Part shown: positions 46,204-58,700 of the stretch, piece after piece
Layout: every line of letters begins with the position of its first letter
Numbering within the stretch: the stretch's first letter is position 1
From: Mortierella sp. BCC40632
Taxonomy: Eukaryota; Mortierellomycota; Mortierellomycetes; Mortierellales; Mortierellaceae
Reading direction: 5' to 3'
Assembly (NCBI GenBank): GCA_011634665.1
Contig: WAEK01000014.1
Coordinates: 292,501-356,500 of the forward strand
DNA: 64,000 nt
Notes under the pieces: generated by a model
Database searches by the model: none
What the model was told of the DNA's origin: nothing
What the model saw: the letters and a program-made list of their open reading frames with translations, nothing else
Translations under genes and position numbers: made by a program

Positions 46204-46574
46204 TGTGGTGTAGTAAATACGACTGGGCGATCTTCTGGCCCCTGGGCCTGGGGGTATAAATGGTGTCCCTCGACACCAGACAATAAAGACAGTTTTGTTT
46301 TCTTCCTTTTATTTTCCCGATCCGTTTGTGAATACTTACCGTCTGGAGCAGGTCCACTCGTCCGCCCGCCCCGGGGGTGCGATCCTGTAGCTAGATATTG
46401 TTCATTTGCGAGTCTTTTCTCTTGCCTTGTTCTCTCTCTATAGAACGGTGATATGCGTCGTGATCATTATGTTTCCCTCTTCTATGCTGGCAATCCCCTT
46501 TCCCAATAGGTTTCACACACCTGCCTGCCAAGTAGTGCGAGCTCTTTCCCCCTGTGCTGGTCCTCTACGCCGCA
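46204..46574 (+). repeat. 3' LTR of E
   Basis: 371 bases, almost identical to 43342-43718; followed by the TSD GTCC. Confidence 0.92.
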
Positions 46575-46696
46575 GTCCCCAGTTCTCTGGGCTCCTGCCC
46601 CTAGATAGAAACACATAAATAGCCCTTAGATAGACATAGCATCGAACTTCAGTCTGCAATACATATTATCCTTGCCCTATAGAAAAATCTGCCTTG

Positions 46697-47408
46697 TGCC
46701 GCGTAGAGTCTAAGGACAGATGCTTCTAATCAATAACTACTCTTCTTTTCTATCATAGAAATACGGACCAAGTGAAGATGTACTGAAGACTTACAAAGGA
46801 CAGGTACGGAAGACTACAGTAGGGACTGGGAGACAGCGACAACTATGAGGGGATCGCCTTCGACTCTAACTATTCTATGAATGCATAAAAGGGAGGACGG
46901 AGATAGCTATCAATAAACGGGATCTTGAGGCATGAATCCAATGCGGATCAAACTGGGATGGGTCCGTAAAGTCCTCGCATGTTGATCAAAGGAATCTTGC
47001 AAGAATGGCCACCGAAGGAGAGCCATTCAGGGAGCAGTCTTCGTCCGATCTTTTTACTTTTCACCGAGTCTCATACTTACAGCTGGGATAGCACCGTTAA
47101 TGGGAAATGGCTCTTGAGTCCTGCCTTTTCTTTCAAAAGGAATCGAGGAGTCAATACTGCAGATCTGTTCAGGGTAGCTGGAGATGAGGACTGATTTAGT
47201 ATGGGAGAGTGAAAAGATAATAGATCATGATCTTGATCGAGGTCTTGGGCTCGGTCAATACCTTGGGGACAGCGCGACAGGGACAGTTGCTAAAGCAAAT
47301 GGACTTGAGGGACAGAGGAAAGAAAGCTGACTTTATTACAGGGGGGAGGGGAAGGCTACTTTTATATCCCTAGCCTGGAAGACTAGGGATCGTAAATGCT
47401 ACACTGCA
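46697..47408 (-). mobile_element. Solo LTR F (712 bp, 4-bp TSD)
   Basis: On the - strand TGCAGTGTAGCATTTACG...CTACGCGGCA, flanked by CTTG (46693-46696 and 47409-47412). It has TATAAAAG and AATAAAG in the same relative positions as the E LTR, and its ends resemble those of E/G/H, so it is a related but diverged family member. Inserted in the 5' LTR of C. Confidence 0.85.
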
Positions 47409-47500
47409 CTTGTCTGTCCTTGACATTGCAGACTCATACACACTTCCTGCCCCCTGACCCTCTTCCATACAACACTGACCCCCCATCAACCATCCAAGTC

Positions 47501-48599
47501 ATGAGCCAAGACGACCAAGGTCTATTTACCATGCGTTCCCTCCTCGAGCAAGCCCAGCAAGGTAACCTCGACACAAGCCAGTTTGTTACGCATGTCCACG
47601 GCACGATCGAGGCACTCCAACAACAGTTGCGTATGCTCCAACAAGAGCTTCATGCTACCCAAGCGGCCACACGCCCCGACCAAGCCGTCCTCCAGTCACT
47701 AGCCGAGCGCCTCCAAGAGGCTGCCCACTCGAACCAAGTCTCGACTGCGTCTATGCAAAGAATTGCTGAGTCCCTGATCAACCGTCCCCCTAGCTCCCGC
47801 ACGCCTACCTCGCTCCCCTCGAAGTTCAAGGGAAACTCTGATGAAATGAGCCTCGACGATTTTAAAGCTCGCCTAGCAACCGTGTTCGGACGTCACCCCT
47901 GACCATTTCAGGAACGATAAGGACCGAATTTACTTCGCCCTGAACTCCATGGAAGGAGCCCCCGCCAAGATGTTCACTCCATACCTCAACGGGGAACTTG
48001 AAGACTCCGATGGGGTCCTCGACGATTACGAGTCATTCCTAGCTGCCCTGGAAAATATTTTTGGCAACCAACTGGAACAAGACGAGGCCTCCGAGAAAAT
48101 CATGACCTTGAAACAGCACGGAAAAACGATGGCCCAGTATATCACAGAATTCAAGACTTTGCAGAGTAAACTTAACGGATGGGGCGAGCCAGCCCTCACC
48201 TCTGCATTCAAGATGGGTCTTTCCCGCGAAGTCAAGGCCGCTATGTGTCCTTATTGGGATACACTCCGAAGACTCAAGGATGTACAGACCAAGGCATCGA
48301 CGGTTTATGCTAACCTGTCCCGCTTCCCTAACAAAGCGCAAACCAACTTACCCATGAAAAGACCTGCCCTTACCTTGAAGCCATCTCAAACTGCCTCCTT
48401 GCCAAACCCAATGGCAATGGACATTGATTCAATGAAGACCCGAAAGCTCAGTGATGAGGATAAACGCTACCGAAGAGACAATGGTCTCTGCCTCTACTGT
48501 GGCAAGCCAGGACATATCGCTCAAGAATGCCCAGCCAAGAGGGTTCGTATTGCCTCTGTGTCTACCGACGTAGACGACCAGGGAAACGAGTCGGCCTAG
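47501..48599 (+). CDS. Chromovirus C gag
   Basis: ATG 47501 (MSQDDQGLFTMRSLLEQAQ), then a coiled-coil-like region (IEALQQQLRMLQQELHATQ). One frameshift near 47900 separates it from the capsid part (NDKDRIYFALNSMEGAPAK, then QHGKTMAQYITEFKTLQSK). It ends with a CCHC zinc knuckle CLYCGKPGHIAQEC and TAG 48597-48599. Pol begins in the -1 frame, overlapping by about 70 bases (48527-48599), which could be a programmed frameshift site. Confidence 0.8.
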
Positions 48600-49561
48600 A
48601 TCCAAAGACAGACTGGATCCTAGGCCAAATGTTCGCCGCCCAACCTCCCAAACCCCGAGTCTGTCTCCTTGTCCCCATTGCCATCACCCTTTCCGACCGA
48701 GACGCCCCAATTTATGTCAAGGCGCTGATCGATTCCGGTGCTCAGGCTTCCTTTGTGGACGCTTCCTTTGTCCAATCTCGCTCCATCACCACCCAGCCCC
48801 TTGAACAGAAGATTCTCCTAAACATGGCCGATGGGAACACCAGCACCCATGGCCCCGTCACCGAGTTTATTCAGCTACCGATGTCTATCGGAAGTCATCA
48901 TGAAACCATCTCCCTTCATGTCACGAAGCTCCAGAGACAACCTGTTGTCTTAGGCGTTGACTGGCTGAAAAAGCACAACCCCTCAATCAACTGGAAAAAG
49001 AGCACATAGTCTCCTTCCGTGATGATCATTGTAATAAAAAACTGTTTTGAACAGTGTCCAGTCTCCTTGCCTAGCTCCCTAGAAAATAATCTTGTATCTT
49101 GTCTTGAGGTTGATAACCCCAATCCCAGTATTGACCAGTATTATCTTTGCCAAATGTACTTGGACGATATCCTAGCCCCTGAGCAAAATGACCTTGCTTC
49201 CCAGTCTAGTATCTTGTCACTGTCCGAGATCAGTGCCCCAGAACACCCTGTTGATCCATTATCTTTCCTGCCAGATAATTACAAAGAATTTATCCCATTG
49301 TTTAAGGATCGTGAAGCGGGATCCTTGCCTCCGCATCGCCCCTGCGACCATTCTATCCCTCTTGAACCCAATGCCAAGATCCCCTTCGGTCCCTTATACA
49401 CCTTGTCACAAAAAGAACTTGACGCGCTTAAAGAGTACCTTGACGACAATTTGAAAAAAGGATTTATTCGGCGTTCCGAATCACCAGCAGGTGCCCCTGT
49501 CCTGTTTACTCCTAAGAAGGATGGCAAGTCCTTGCGTTTATGTATCGACTATCGAGCACTC

Positions 49562-49724
49562 ATCTAACAAAGAAAGGAGTGGCAGGAAAAGATGATCTTT
49601 ATTGGTGGTAGGTGAAGGGACTATTTATACATGTGAGTGAGGTGGACCTTTTAAGTTATAGGGGTGGGAGTGGACATGACCTCAAAGGTTAAAGGGGTGG
49701 GTGCTGATGGTCGATACTGTGACA
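49562..49724 (-). repeat. 3' LTR of D
   Basis: About 163 bases, identical by eye to 61059-61221. On the - strand it has TATAAATAGTCCC and AATAAAGATC. Confidence 0.88.
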
Positions 49725-49731
49725 CCTTCCC

Positions 49732-49805
49732 TATAACAGGAACGATGGTTGAGAATGAACCCCCGTTTATTAGAGGGTGGTGAGAGGTATTTATATACTG
49801 CTGCA
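49732..49805 (-). repeat. 3' LTR of Ty3 B (74 bp)
   Basis: Identical to 55672-55745; TATAAATA and AATAAA both present on the - strand. Confidence 0.92.
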
Positions 49806-49829
49806 CCTTCCCATTTAAAAAAAAATTAT

Positions 49830-50542
49830 CTAATTACTACGGCTCTGGGGAGGGTTCTCTGGTTGTTGGTTAGGTGGGGGCGCGTGAGAAGTATGGTCCG
49901 CTTCTCTCACGAAGAGTTCCCTGAACAGGGAGGTGTTGGCCATGTATGCCTCCACGTGTTTGTCCAAAAGTTCGCGTTGCTGATCCTTGCATGTCGTCGA
50001 GCGGTCTTTGCGAACTCTTTTTGTATCCACCTGTTCCGGAAAATACATCAGCGCAAGGTCGTTATACTCTGCTCTCCTTTTTTTGCTTTGCTGCATTTCT
50101 CGAGAGAACACCCCAGCCTTGTCCATGTCAGTGTCGCAAGTCTTTTTCGAACCTCATAGCCATGGCTCTTGAGAATGTTAACTCATCCTCGATGGCGAGC
50201 ATCAACCTTTCGAAAGACAACGGTTTGCGCATATGTCGTGTGTCCCTCAAGTAATTCCATTGTCTCTCCTCTGCCGACAGTGCCGAGTCGCCTTGCCCCC
50301 AGTCGTTGGTGCGGTTGTTGCGGGGTCGGCTGCTGTGGCCTGGTCTGTGCCTGCGCTGGCACTGAGGAGGGTGGTTTGGTCGTCCTTGAGGGGTGGAAGG
50401 GAGGGCGTCATTGGGACAGGGGAGGGGGAGTCGTTGGGGGTGGGGGGGGCAGGTGTCTTTGGGGGGGGGCAGGCGTCTTTGGGACGGGGGGCAGGTGTCT
50501 TTGGGACGGGGGGTAGCTGTCTTTGGGGGGGGGGGCGGCCAT
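49830..50542 (-). CDS. Ty3 B third ORF (unknown)
   Basis: Counterpart of 36257-36966. ATG at 50542 follows a CA-rich leader; the TATA-like signal of copy A is reduced here (ATAAATTATAG region near 50645). The Pro/Lys repeat part (PVPKTPAP) leads to KDDQTTLLSASAGTDQA. A frame change near 50290 leads to the conserved C-terminal half, intact here: MDKAGVFSREMQQSKKRR, YFPEQVDTKRVRKD, KHVEAYMANTSLFREL, ending QSRSN and TAG. The last 98 codons diverge from copy A only through indels in A. Confidence 0.6.
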
Positions 50543-50717
50543 TGTGTGTGTGTGTGTGTGTTTTGGTGGTGGTGAGGGTGGTGAGGTTGATGAGGAGAGA
50601 AGAGAGAGAGGTTTGTCGATTTTCAGCATCCATCTATAATTTATACATCTGGTCCCTGGCATCCTGATGACATGTCGATTTCTGATTGGATGCCAGGTTC
50701 ATCATGATGCCAGATGA

Positions 50718-50755
<38 letters not shown>

Positions 50756-50761
<6 letters not shown>

Positions 50762-53700
50762 GTCCAATCCATGTTCTTCCTTGTATCTGTCGACAGTCTC
50801 CTTGCAGTGGTCGAGGTTGCGGGCCGGTTCCCATGTTGCGTCCTCGTTGTTGTATCCTTTCCATAAGACGAGAAACTGGTGTTGTCTACGGTACAAGCGG
50901 TAGTTGAGAATTCTCTCTACCTCATATTCCTCCTCGCCGTCGATCAACTCAGGGTCTGGACGAGGTGGGGCTCGCTGTCCAAGTTCTTCGGGTGACTCGT
51001 GGTAGTGTCGGAACCTGTCCACGTGGAAAACATCATGGATCTTGTAAGTCGGCGGCAACTCAAGACGGAAGGTAACGGGGGAGTGTTGTTCGATGATAGT
51101 GAAAGGTCCAATAAATCGAGCAAGTAGCTTCTGAGCTCTGGTCTTAACTCCTCTGTCCTTGGGCAAGGTGATATTTTCAGCGTTCAGCATAACCTTGTCT
51201 CCTACTTTGAAATCATGGTCGCGTCGTCTATGGTCGGAGTTCCACACTTGTCTTTTCTTGAGCGAGGCGAATGTTCTCCTGTGTCGTCTTCAATACGTGC
51301 TGTTGCTCCTTGACAAAGTCTTCCACGCTTGGCACTGATGATGTTGGTGGTTGTAGCAGTGCGGTTGGAACACGTGGGTGGAATCCGTAGTTCATGAAGA
51401 AAGGAGAGAAGCCTGTAGTGGGGTTAACAGAGTTGTTGTAAGCAAACTCGGCTGCCGGTAATAAAACGTCCCAGTTGGTCTGCTTGTCGTCCGCGTAAGC
51501 CCTTAGTACAGATGTAAGGGTCTGGATAGCCCGTTCGGATTGACCATCCGTCTGCGGGTGGAAAGCGGTCGACAATGCTAATTTAACATCCATGAGGCGG
51601 TGAAGTTCCTGCCAAAAGTTACTCGTAAACTTGCTGTCGCGGTCTGAGATGATCCTGCGAGGCATGCCATGTAGTCGGAAGATATTATTAAAAATATACG
51701 GGCGACGTCTGATGCTGTGTCTGTGGTCCTGGAAGGGGCGAAGTGAACTTGTTTAGAGAGTTTGTCCACAAACACCGTGATCGCGTCAAATCCTTGGTCC
51801 GTCTTTGGCAAATGAACCGCGAAATCCATAGTCACTGTATCCCAGCGCTGTTCGGGGGTTTCGTGTGGATGGAGCAAGCCGGCTGGCCTTTGTCGACTGG
51901 GTTTGGATCTTTGACAGCTTTCGCAAGATTCAACATAACGCCTGGTATCATTGGCTATTCGAGGCCAGTAGAAAGAGCGTCGGAGGGCATCGTAAGTCTT
52001 GTCGAACCCGAGGGGGCCGGCAATAGCAGAGTCATGGGCATCATGGAGAAGGTCAAGGCGGATGTCGGCTTTGCTAGGGATGCAGATCAGATAAACGCCC
52101 TTGTGTTCAATACATAACAGTCCCTTGTACAAGGCATAATTTTTTGGGCAACTTCCTTCTAAGCAGCTTGCATAGATTGGGCCCAGACGGGGTCTTCTGA
52201 GTACCCATCTATTAGACGTTGTCTCACACTTGGTTCCATTGAGATTTCCAGGTTGTTTATCGTCTTCGGCTCCTCCTCCTGGTGGTCGGGGCGGCGTGAG
52301 AGGGCGTCTGCGATGATGTTTTCTTTTCCAGGTTTGTGTTTTACTTCGAAATCATATTCCTGTAGTAGTTCCATCCACCGCGCCTGGCGTCCAGTGAGTT
52401 TGGGTTGTGTCAAGAAGTGTTTCAAGGTATCGTGGTCGGTGTAGACTGTGAACTTGGTGCCATCTAGGTAGTACCTCCAAGTCCTGAGGGCGTGCACGAT
52501 CGCAAGCAGCTCCTGCTCATGAGTTCTGTAATTGCGTTCGGCACTGTTCAATTTCCGTGAGGTGAATGCGACAGGTCGGGTCACACCTTGTCTATCCGTT
52601 TGGGCGAGATATCCACCTAGTGCAAATCCAGAGGCATCCGCTCCCACAATAGTCGTCAGTGTAGGGTCGAATATTCGTCGTATGGGGGCAGATGTGATGG
52701 CCTTCTTGAGTCTCATAAAAGCCTTTTCATGTTCATCCTCCCAGCAGAAGGATGTCTTGTTTCCTAGGAGGTTGGTCAATGGAAGGGCGATCTCGGCAAA
52801 GTCCTTGACACCTTGATGACAATATTGTGCGAGTCCTACAAACTGTTGGACGTCTTTTTGCTTGGAAGGGCGGGGCCACTCCTGGATGGCTTTGATGTGA
52901 ACAGCACTGATTTGTATTCCTTCTTCCGTGATCGTGTGGCCAAGGAACTCTGTTTGTTTCTGCATGAATGAGCATTTGCTCAGTTTTGCATAGAGTTGAT
53001 TTTTCTTAATAACGCCAGCACCTCTCGAATGTGTTGAAGATGCTCCTCTTTTGTCCTGGAGTAGATGAGTAAGTCGTCAAGATATGAAATGACACTTTTG
53101 TCGAGAACAGGGTGAAGAACATTTCTCATCATGGCAGAGAACGAGGCAGGAGCATTAGTCAGACCGAAGGGGATCACGTTCCATTCAAAATGACCATATC
53201 GACAACGGAAGGCAGTTTTTTTGTGAGTGTGTGGTTCGAATATCCTTTGTTGGTGATAACCTGAGAGGAGATCCAGTTTCGAGAAATATCGTGCTCCTTG
53301 AAGGCGGTCGATAAGCTCATCGATCCTTGGTAGAGGGTGTCTGTTCTTCTTGGTGATCTGATTCAGTCCTCGATAGTCGACACACATACGTAGTGTGCCC
53401 TCTTTTTCCGAACAAAAAGTACAGGTGAGCCGAATGGTGAGGTGCTAGGTTTGATGAAACCCTTTTTTCTAGAAGATCGTCCAGTTGCTTCCTGAGCTCA
53501 TCTAGTTCGGCAATGGACAATCGGATGACTGGTCGAACGGGAGGGTCAGCCATTGGATCAGTCTCTATCTTCATGGCGTCCCCTCGGTCAGGTGGGAGTC
53601 CCGAGGGAAGGGATGTTGGAAAGACATCGGCAAACTCGTTTTGGATGATTGCTGCAACCTCAGGGGAGAGATCGGAGGGGTTGTTTGACCCATGGATCGG

Positions 53701-54581
53701 TTGTAGGTTTGCAATAAATAATTCACTACCCGGAAGAGCGACGATATTGCAGAACTTGATGGCGTTGACTCGTTTGCAATGATTGTTACCATGATTGGGG
53801 CTCTTGTCTTTGAGGCCGTCTAGTCTGTCGTTGCATATCCAATGAATATCGCGACCGTTGGATTTAAACTTCACCTCGTTTGTGCGCCAATTGATCATGG
53901 GGTTCACGAGGGCTAGCCAAGGTTTGCCGAGAATAAGGTCATAGTTTTGTAGTGGATAAAGGATCGGTTCCAGGTTGGCCGAATAAGTTTTGTGTGATAA
54001 AACTATGTTGGAAACATGGTTTATGACTGAGACAGAGCCATCCGGCAGAATAACTGGAATGGCAGCGCAAGGGTGGAGGGGAAGAGAATGGCGTTCCTGA
54101 AAGGTATTGCTGAGTACATTTCCTTCTGCTCCTCCATCGATGAGGATGCGAGCAGAGTAGCCATCGATCTTGCCAAGAAAGGTGAGGAGTGTATTTGTCG
54201 TGCTGTTCGATGTAGCCGATTGTAAGCGAATGGCGCGCGCGCGGCCACGGCGGGTTCTAGAGATGAGAGAGGGTCAGATGGGTCCAGGTCCACTGCCTCA
54301 ATCGACCTAGGTAGAAGGGTGGTTGGCGTGGTACGGGTAGGTGTGACAGGGTCGGAGTAACTGTCGTCAGATTCTTTGAAAAGTTTACATGCATGAGGAA
54401 TGTTCGAAGGGGAAGTGTTTTGGTTTTGGAGCTTAATTTTTAATTCAGAAGAACTACAACTTAACTCTGGAACTAGTACACTCCCCTTGTCCAGAGAACA
54501 AAGAGGGGGGCATCGGCAATCAGGTCCTGGACTAATCCTGATTGCCGGAGACTTTTCCCGACTCTGGGGAGGAGTCCTCAT
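50756..54581 (-). CDS. Ty3 B pol: PR, RT, RNase H, integrase, chromodomain
   Basis: Near-identical to pol of A. RT YLDD (ISYLDDLLIYSR, about 53080), RNase H GADASGFALG, integrase (RIISDRDSKFTSNFW, FHPQTDGQSERAIQT) and an intact chromodomain ending KGYNNEDATWEPARNL...EEHGLDF with TAA at 50756-50758. Frames change near 53900, 53400, 52975, 52140, 51660 and 51245, mostly at homopolymers where copy A has the other length (e.g. HTHKKTAF here, HTHKTAF in A). About 39 A (T on +) follow the stop, at the same place as in A. Confidence 0.88.
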
Positions 54582-55473
54582 TAACCGATATGTTGTTTAG
54601 TCTTGCGGGCCGGGATGGGGGTTTGTTGACGTGGCAATCTCGTTGATGGTGACCCAACTCACGGCATTTGAAGCAGCCGTTATTGTCTCGCAACCATTGG
54701 CGCTCAGAAGGGGAGAGGGGTTTGAGGCCTGTTTTATTCTGACGATTATTGCCGTTTTGCTTGAGCCTATTATTTTCCTTCCTGAGGGCATTAATCTCGA
54801 ACCGAAGATTGTCCACTTCCATGGCCATGGGCGATTGGTGCTGGGGCTGGAAGTTGGAAGCAACGACAGAAGGTTGGGTGTTCGTTGTATTCTTACTTTT
54901 GGTACCAGCGTGGTCTGGTTGGAAGTTGTAGATTCGGTCGAACTTCTCAGCTGCAGCGAAGAGCTCGTAGACAGAGAGATCCTTGGAGATGAACAAGGCC
55001 TCCAGGAGTTGTTGGAGAGCTTTTTAGGGCAGCCATCGACAAATCTGATGTGGGCCGTATTCTCGATATCAGCTCTGACTTCGGCGGTTTTAGCTTCGGT
55101 CAGTAAGGCAGTAAGAAGTCTTTTTGACTCGGTAACATAGGTCTCGACAGTAGAAGTCATTCGTAGGTTGAACAACTTGGAGCGGATGGTGCGTGTGAAG
55201 TCGGCAGGGATGTACATCTCGGAGAAGTCTTTCTCAAAGTCTATGAAGGAGGCAGTGTCGCTCAATCCCTGATCCATCGAACCAACATGCCGCGTCCACA
55301 TCCAAAAGTGAAACTGCGACAATTGTTTGGATGTTCTCGGGGACGGAGGTGGCGAGGAGGTAGCGTCTAACGCTTTTTAACCATGCTTGTGCAGAAAATC
55401 CATCGCGACCTCCTTTGAATTTGTCTGGAAGGGGGTACTTATGTGAAGGTGTGGTGGGAGCAACGGTAGACAT
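54532..55473 (-). CDS. Ty3 B gag
   Basis: ATG 55473. It parallels A: capsid-like region, then after shifts near 55260 and 55025 the nucleocapsid part with an intact zinc knuckle CFKCRELGHHQRDC (near 54670) in a frame that runs to TAG 54532-54534. Together with A it shows the ancestral gag frame. Confidence 0.78.
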
Positions 55474-55671
55474 GGTGATAGACAAACGGTCGAATGCGGC
55501 GGACAGGGGGTCGAGTAGGGACAGGGGGTCGTTTGGTAGGGGTGTGGGGGTGTGGGAGAGAGCAGGGGACAGGGTTAGGGCGGTGGACGGGGAAGACGGG
55601 GGCGACGGGGAGGTCAACTTGAAAAGTAATGTTCAGGGTGTCAGGGGTGGAAAAAAATTCCTTTGCTATCA

Positions 55672-55745
55672 TATAACAGGAACGATGGTTGAGAATGAAC
55701 CCCCGTTTATTAGAGGGTGGTGAGAGGTATTTATATACTGCTGCA
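55672..55745 (-). repeat. 5' LTR of Ty3 B (74 bp)
   Basis: TGCAGCAG...CTGTTATA on the - strand; abuts the TSD TTCCC at 55746-55750. Confidence 0.92.
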
Positions 55746-58700
55746 TTCCCCCATTAAGTGAAGCAGGTCGTGATCCTTACAGTACTGTCTAAGGGTGTCT
55801 TCACAATGTGAAAGATTTTTGAGAGGCTCCCAGGTGGCATCTGAAGCAGCATCGTACCCGACCCATTTGACAAGAAAACTTGTCTTTTTCGTTTTGGGTG
55901 TCGTCCTGTGCGCTAAGATAGCCTCTACTTCATGTTCCTCATTACCCTCAATGATATCGGGTTCTGGAGGAGGTGAAGACCGGCGGCCAAGCGACTCTGG
56001 AGATGGAACAAACGGTTTAAAACGGTCGACATGAAATACGTCATGTATTTTCAATGTAGGGGGTAGCTCGACCTTGAAGGAGACCGGGCTTCGTTGTTCG
56101 AGGAGTGTGAACGGGCCAAAGTATCGAGCCTGTAGTGATGCAGCTGGTCGGCTAGAGTCATACGCAGTTGTGATGTTTTCCGTACTGAGCAGGACTTGGT
56201 CCCCCACTTTGAATGAGTGTGGCCTCCGGTGAGCATCAGCATTCTTGATTTGCTGATTCTGAGCCGAGAGAAGGCTGTCTTGTGCCAGAGATAATGAGGT
56301 CTTCTGCAAGGCAACAAATTTGTCCATGTCTGTGGGACAAGCTTCTTCAGGGGCCCGAGGAGGGAAGCAGGAACCCGTGGATGGAATCCATGATTGAGAA
56401 AAAATGGGGAGACTCCTGTGGATGAATTGACGGCATTGTTGTATGCGAATTCTGCAGCAGGGAGGTATAGGTCCCAGTCATCCTGTTTGTGGTTCACTAG
56501 ACTCCGAAGAACTGACTTAAGAGTTTGAATGGCTCGTTCGGATTGACCATCTGTCTGCGGATGAAATGCTGAGGACATGGCAAGCTTCGTTCCTAGTCGC
56601 TCGTGGAGGCGCTTCCAAAAGGAACTAGTGAACTTGCTATCCCGGTCGGAGACAATCGTGGAGGGGCAACCCATGGAGGCGAAAGACATTTGCAAAGAAA
56701 CAATTGGCAACGTCCTTTGCTGAATCTGTAGTCCGACTAGGGGCAAAATGGACCTGTTTCGACAATTTGTCTACGAAGACAGTGATTGCATCGAATTTGC
56801 GTGCTGTTTGTGGTAGTTTTACCACGAAATCCATTGATACTGTGTCCCAACGTTGTTCTGGAATGGCTAAAGGTTGAAGAAGTCCAGCTGGAAGGCGGCG
56901 GACTGCTTTGTTACGTTGGCAGCTCGAGCAGGATTCGACATACCGTCGGACATCATTTGACATCTTAGGCCAATAGGCAAACCGCCGTAAGGTGGCGTAT
57001 GTCTTGTCAAAGCCGAAGTGGCCTGATATTGCAGCATCATGAACCTCGTGGAGTAGGATTAAACGCAGAGTGGACGACTTCGGGACGCAGAGTAATAGGT
57101 CACCCTTGCGCTCGACATACAATAGACCGTCCTGCAAAAAGTAGTGTGGTGGTGGTTGGCCTTGAAGACACCTCTCATAGACGGGAGCAAGACCAGGGTC
57201 ATCAGCATACCCCTCTATAACGTGCTGTCTCCAACTTGTATCCGTCTGAAGGCTGAAAGAGTTGATGGACATAGGGACAGGATCTGGTTCAAGTTTATCA
57301 GGTTCGCGGTGGTCCGGACGACGAGAGAGAGCATCTGGTACGATGTTCTCAATTCCCCGCTTGAACTTGAACTCGAAATCATACTCTTGGAGGAGTTCCA
57401 TCCATCTCGCCTGGCGCCTTGTCAGTTTGGGCTGGGTTGGAAAGTGTCTCAGCGTATCGTGATCGGTATATACAATAAAAGTGTGAACCGTCTAAGTAAA
57501 AGCGCCATGTTTTGAGGGCGTGGACAACAGCCAGGAGTTCCTGTTCATGGGTAGGGTAGTTCCGTTCAGCTGGGTTTAGTTTGCGGGATGTAAATGCGAC
57601 AGGTCTGGATGATCCGTCGGCGTCTGTTTGGAAAAGAACAGCACCTATGGCAAATCCAGAGGCATCAGTCTCCACTGTGGACGGCAGATCGGGGTCAAAG
57701 ATTCGTAGGACTGGAGCGGAGCTGATTGCAGATTTGAGGCTAAGGAATGCTTGTTCGCTGTTTTCATCCCATACGAACTGATGGTTTTCGCCAAGGAGGG
57801 AGGTGAGGAAGTGCGATGTCGGCAAAATTCTTGATATATTGGTGATAAAATTGCGCAAGACCAAGAAATTGCTGAACGTCGCGTTGTTTCTCCGGTCGTG
57901 GCCATTCACGGATCGCTTTAACAAGCCCTGCATTGGTGTGAACGCCATCTTTGGTTATTACATGGCCGAGAAACTCCGTTTCTTCTTTCATGAAAAAGAG
58001 CACTTGCTCAGCTTGGCGTACAGTCCATGTTTTCGGAGGAGGGCAAGGACACTTCGAATATGGCGGAGATGCTCGGTCTTGGTTTTGAATAAATCAAGAT
58101 ATCGTCGAGGTAGACGACAACCCACTTGTCCAGAACAGGATCGAGTACTTTCAGCATCATATTGGAAAAGGAAGCCGGTGCATTTGTGAGGCCAAATGGA
58201 ACCACATTAAACTCAAAATGACCGTATCTGCAGCGAAAAGCGGTCTTGTGCGTGTGTGGTCCATAGATGCGCTGTTGGTGGTAACCAGAAATGAGGTCAA
58301 GCTTGGTAAAGTAGCGAGCGCCACGGAATCTGTCAATAAAGCTCGTCTATTCTGGGCAGCGGGTGGCGATTCTTCCTTGTGATACTGTTGAGAGCACGAT
58401 AATCGACGCACATTCGGAGAGTGCCATCAGCCTTCTTGACGAATAAAACAGGGGCACCATACGGAGACGTGCTTGGTTTGATGAACTTTTGGAGAGTAGG
58501 TCGTCCAGTTGTTTCTTTAGCTCGTCAAGTTCAGCAACAGATAGTCGAATGACGGGGCGGAAGGGGGTCTGCCGCTGGGTCAGTGTCGATACGCATAGCA
58601 TCACCTCGGTCGGGGGAAGGCCTGATGGGAGGGTAGGGGGGAAAAATGTCTGGGGAATTCGTCAAAACAATTGAGTGGATGTCGGGGTGTAAGGGGAGGG

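Larger units (their letters stand above)
43342..46574 (+). mobile_element. LTR element E without pol (4-bp TSD)
   Basis: LTRs 43342-43718 and 46204-46574 (about 98% alike, differing mainly in homopolymers), TSD GTCC (43338-43341 and 46575-46578). The LTR has TATA (GGTATAAATGG) and AATAAAG on the + strand, and a purine tract GGGGATCAGAGAGG precedes the 3' LTR. The 2.5-kb interior has no protease, RT or integrase, so it must be mobilised by a partner. It carries a - strand ORF and several A/T tracts (36 A at 45878-45913, 26 A at 46101-46126, an AAT/ATT array at 44642-44673). Related solo LTRs G and H, and probably F, occur in this window. Confidence 0.88.
43137..47425 (+). repeat. 5' LTR of C, split by elements E and F
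   Basis: LTR pieces 43137-43341, 46575-46696 and 47409-47425 together match the 3' LTR (63388-63726). Breakpoints carry 4-bp duplications GTCC (E) and CTTG (F). Confidence 0.9.
49732..55745 (-). mobile_element. Ty3-type retrotransposon B with 74-bp LTRs
   Basis: 6014 bp, second copy of element A in the opposite orientation. Identical 74-bp LTRs (55672-55745 and 49732-49805) with TSD TTCCC (55746-55750 and 49727-49731). The LTRs differ from those of A at two bases (AACGGGGGTTC against AACGGCAGTTC). It is inserted exactly in the purine tract of chromovirus D. The coding order is the same as A, including the third ORF. Among the youngest insertions here. Confidence 0.93.

Noticed and set aside
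49727..55750. Elements A and B considered as one duplicated assembly block
   Set aside because: They have different TSDs (TGAAC and TTCCC), different host sequences, opposite orientation and two fixed LTR differences, so they are independent insertions.
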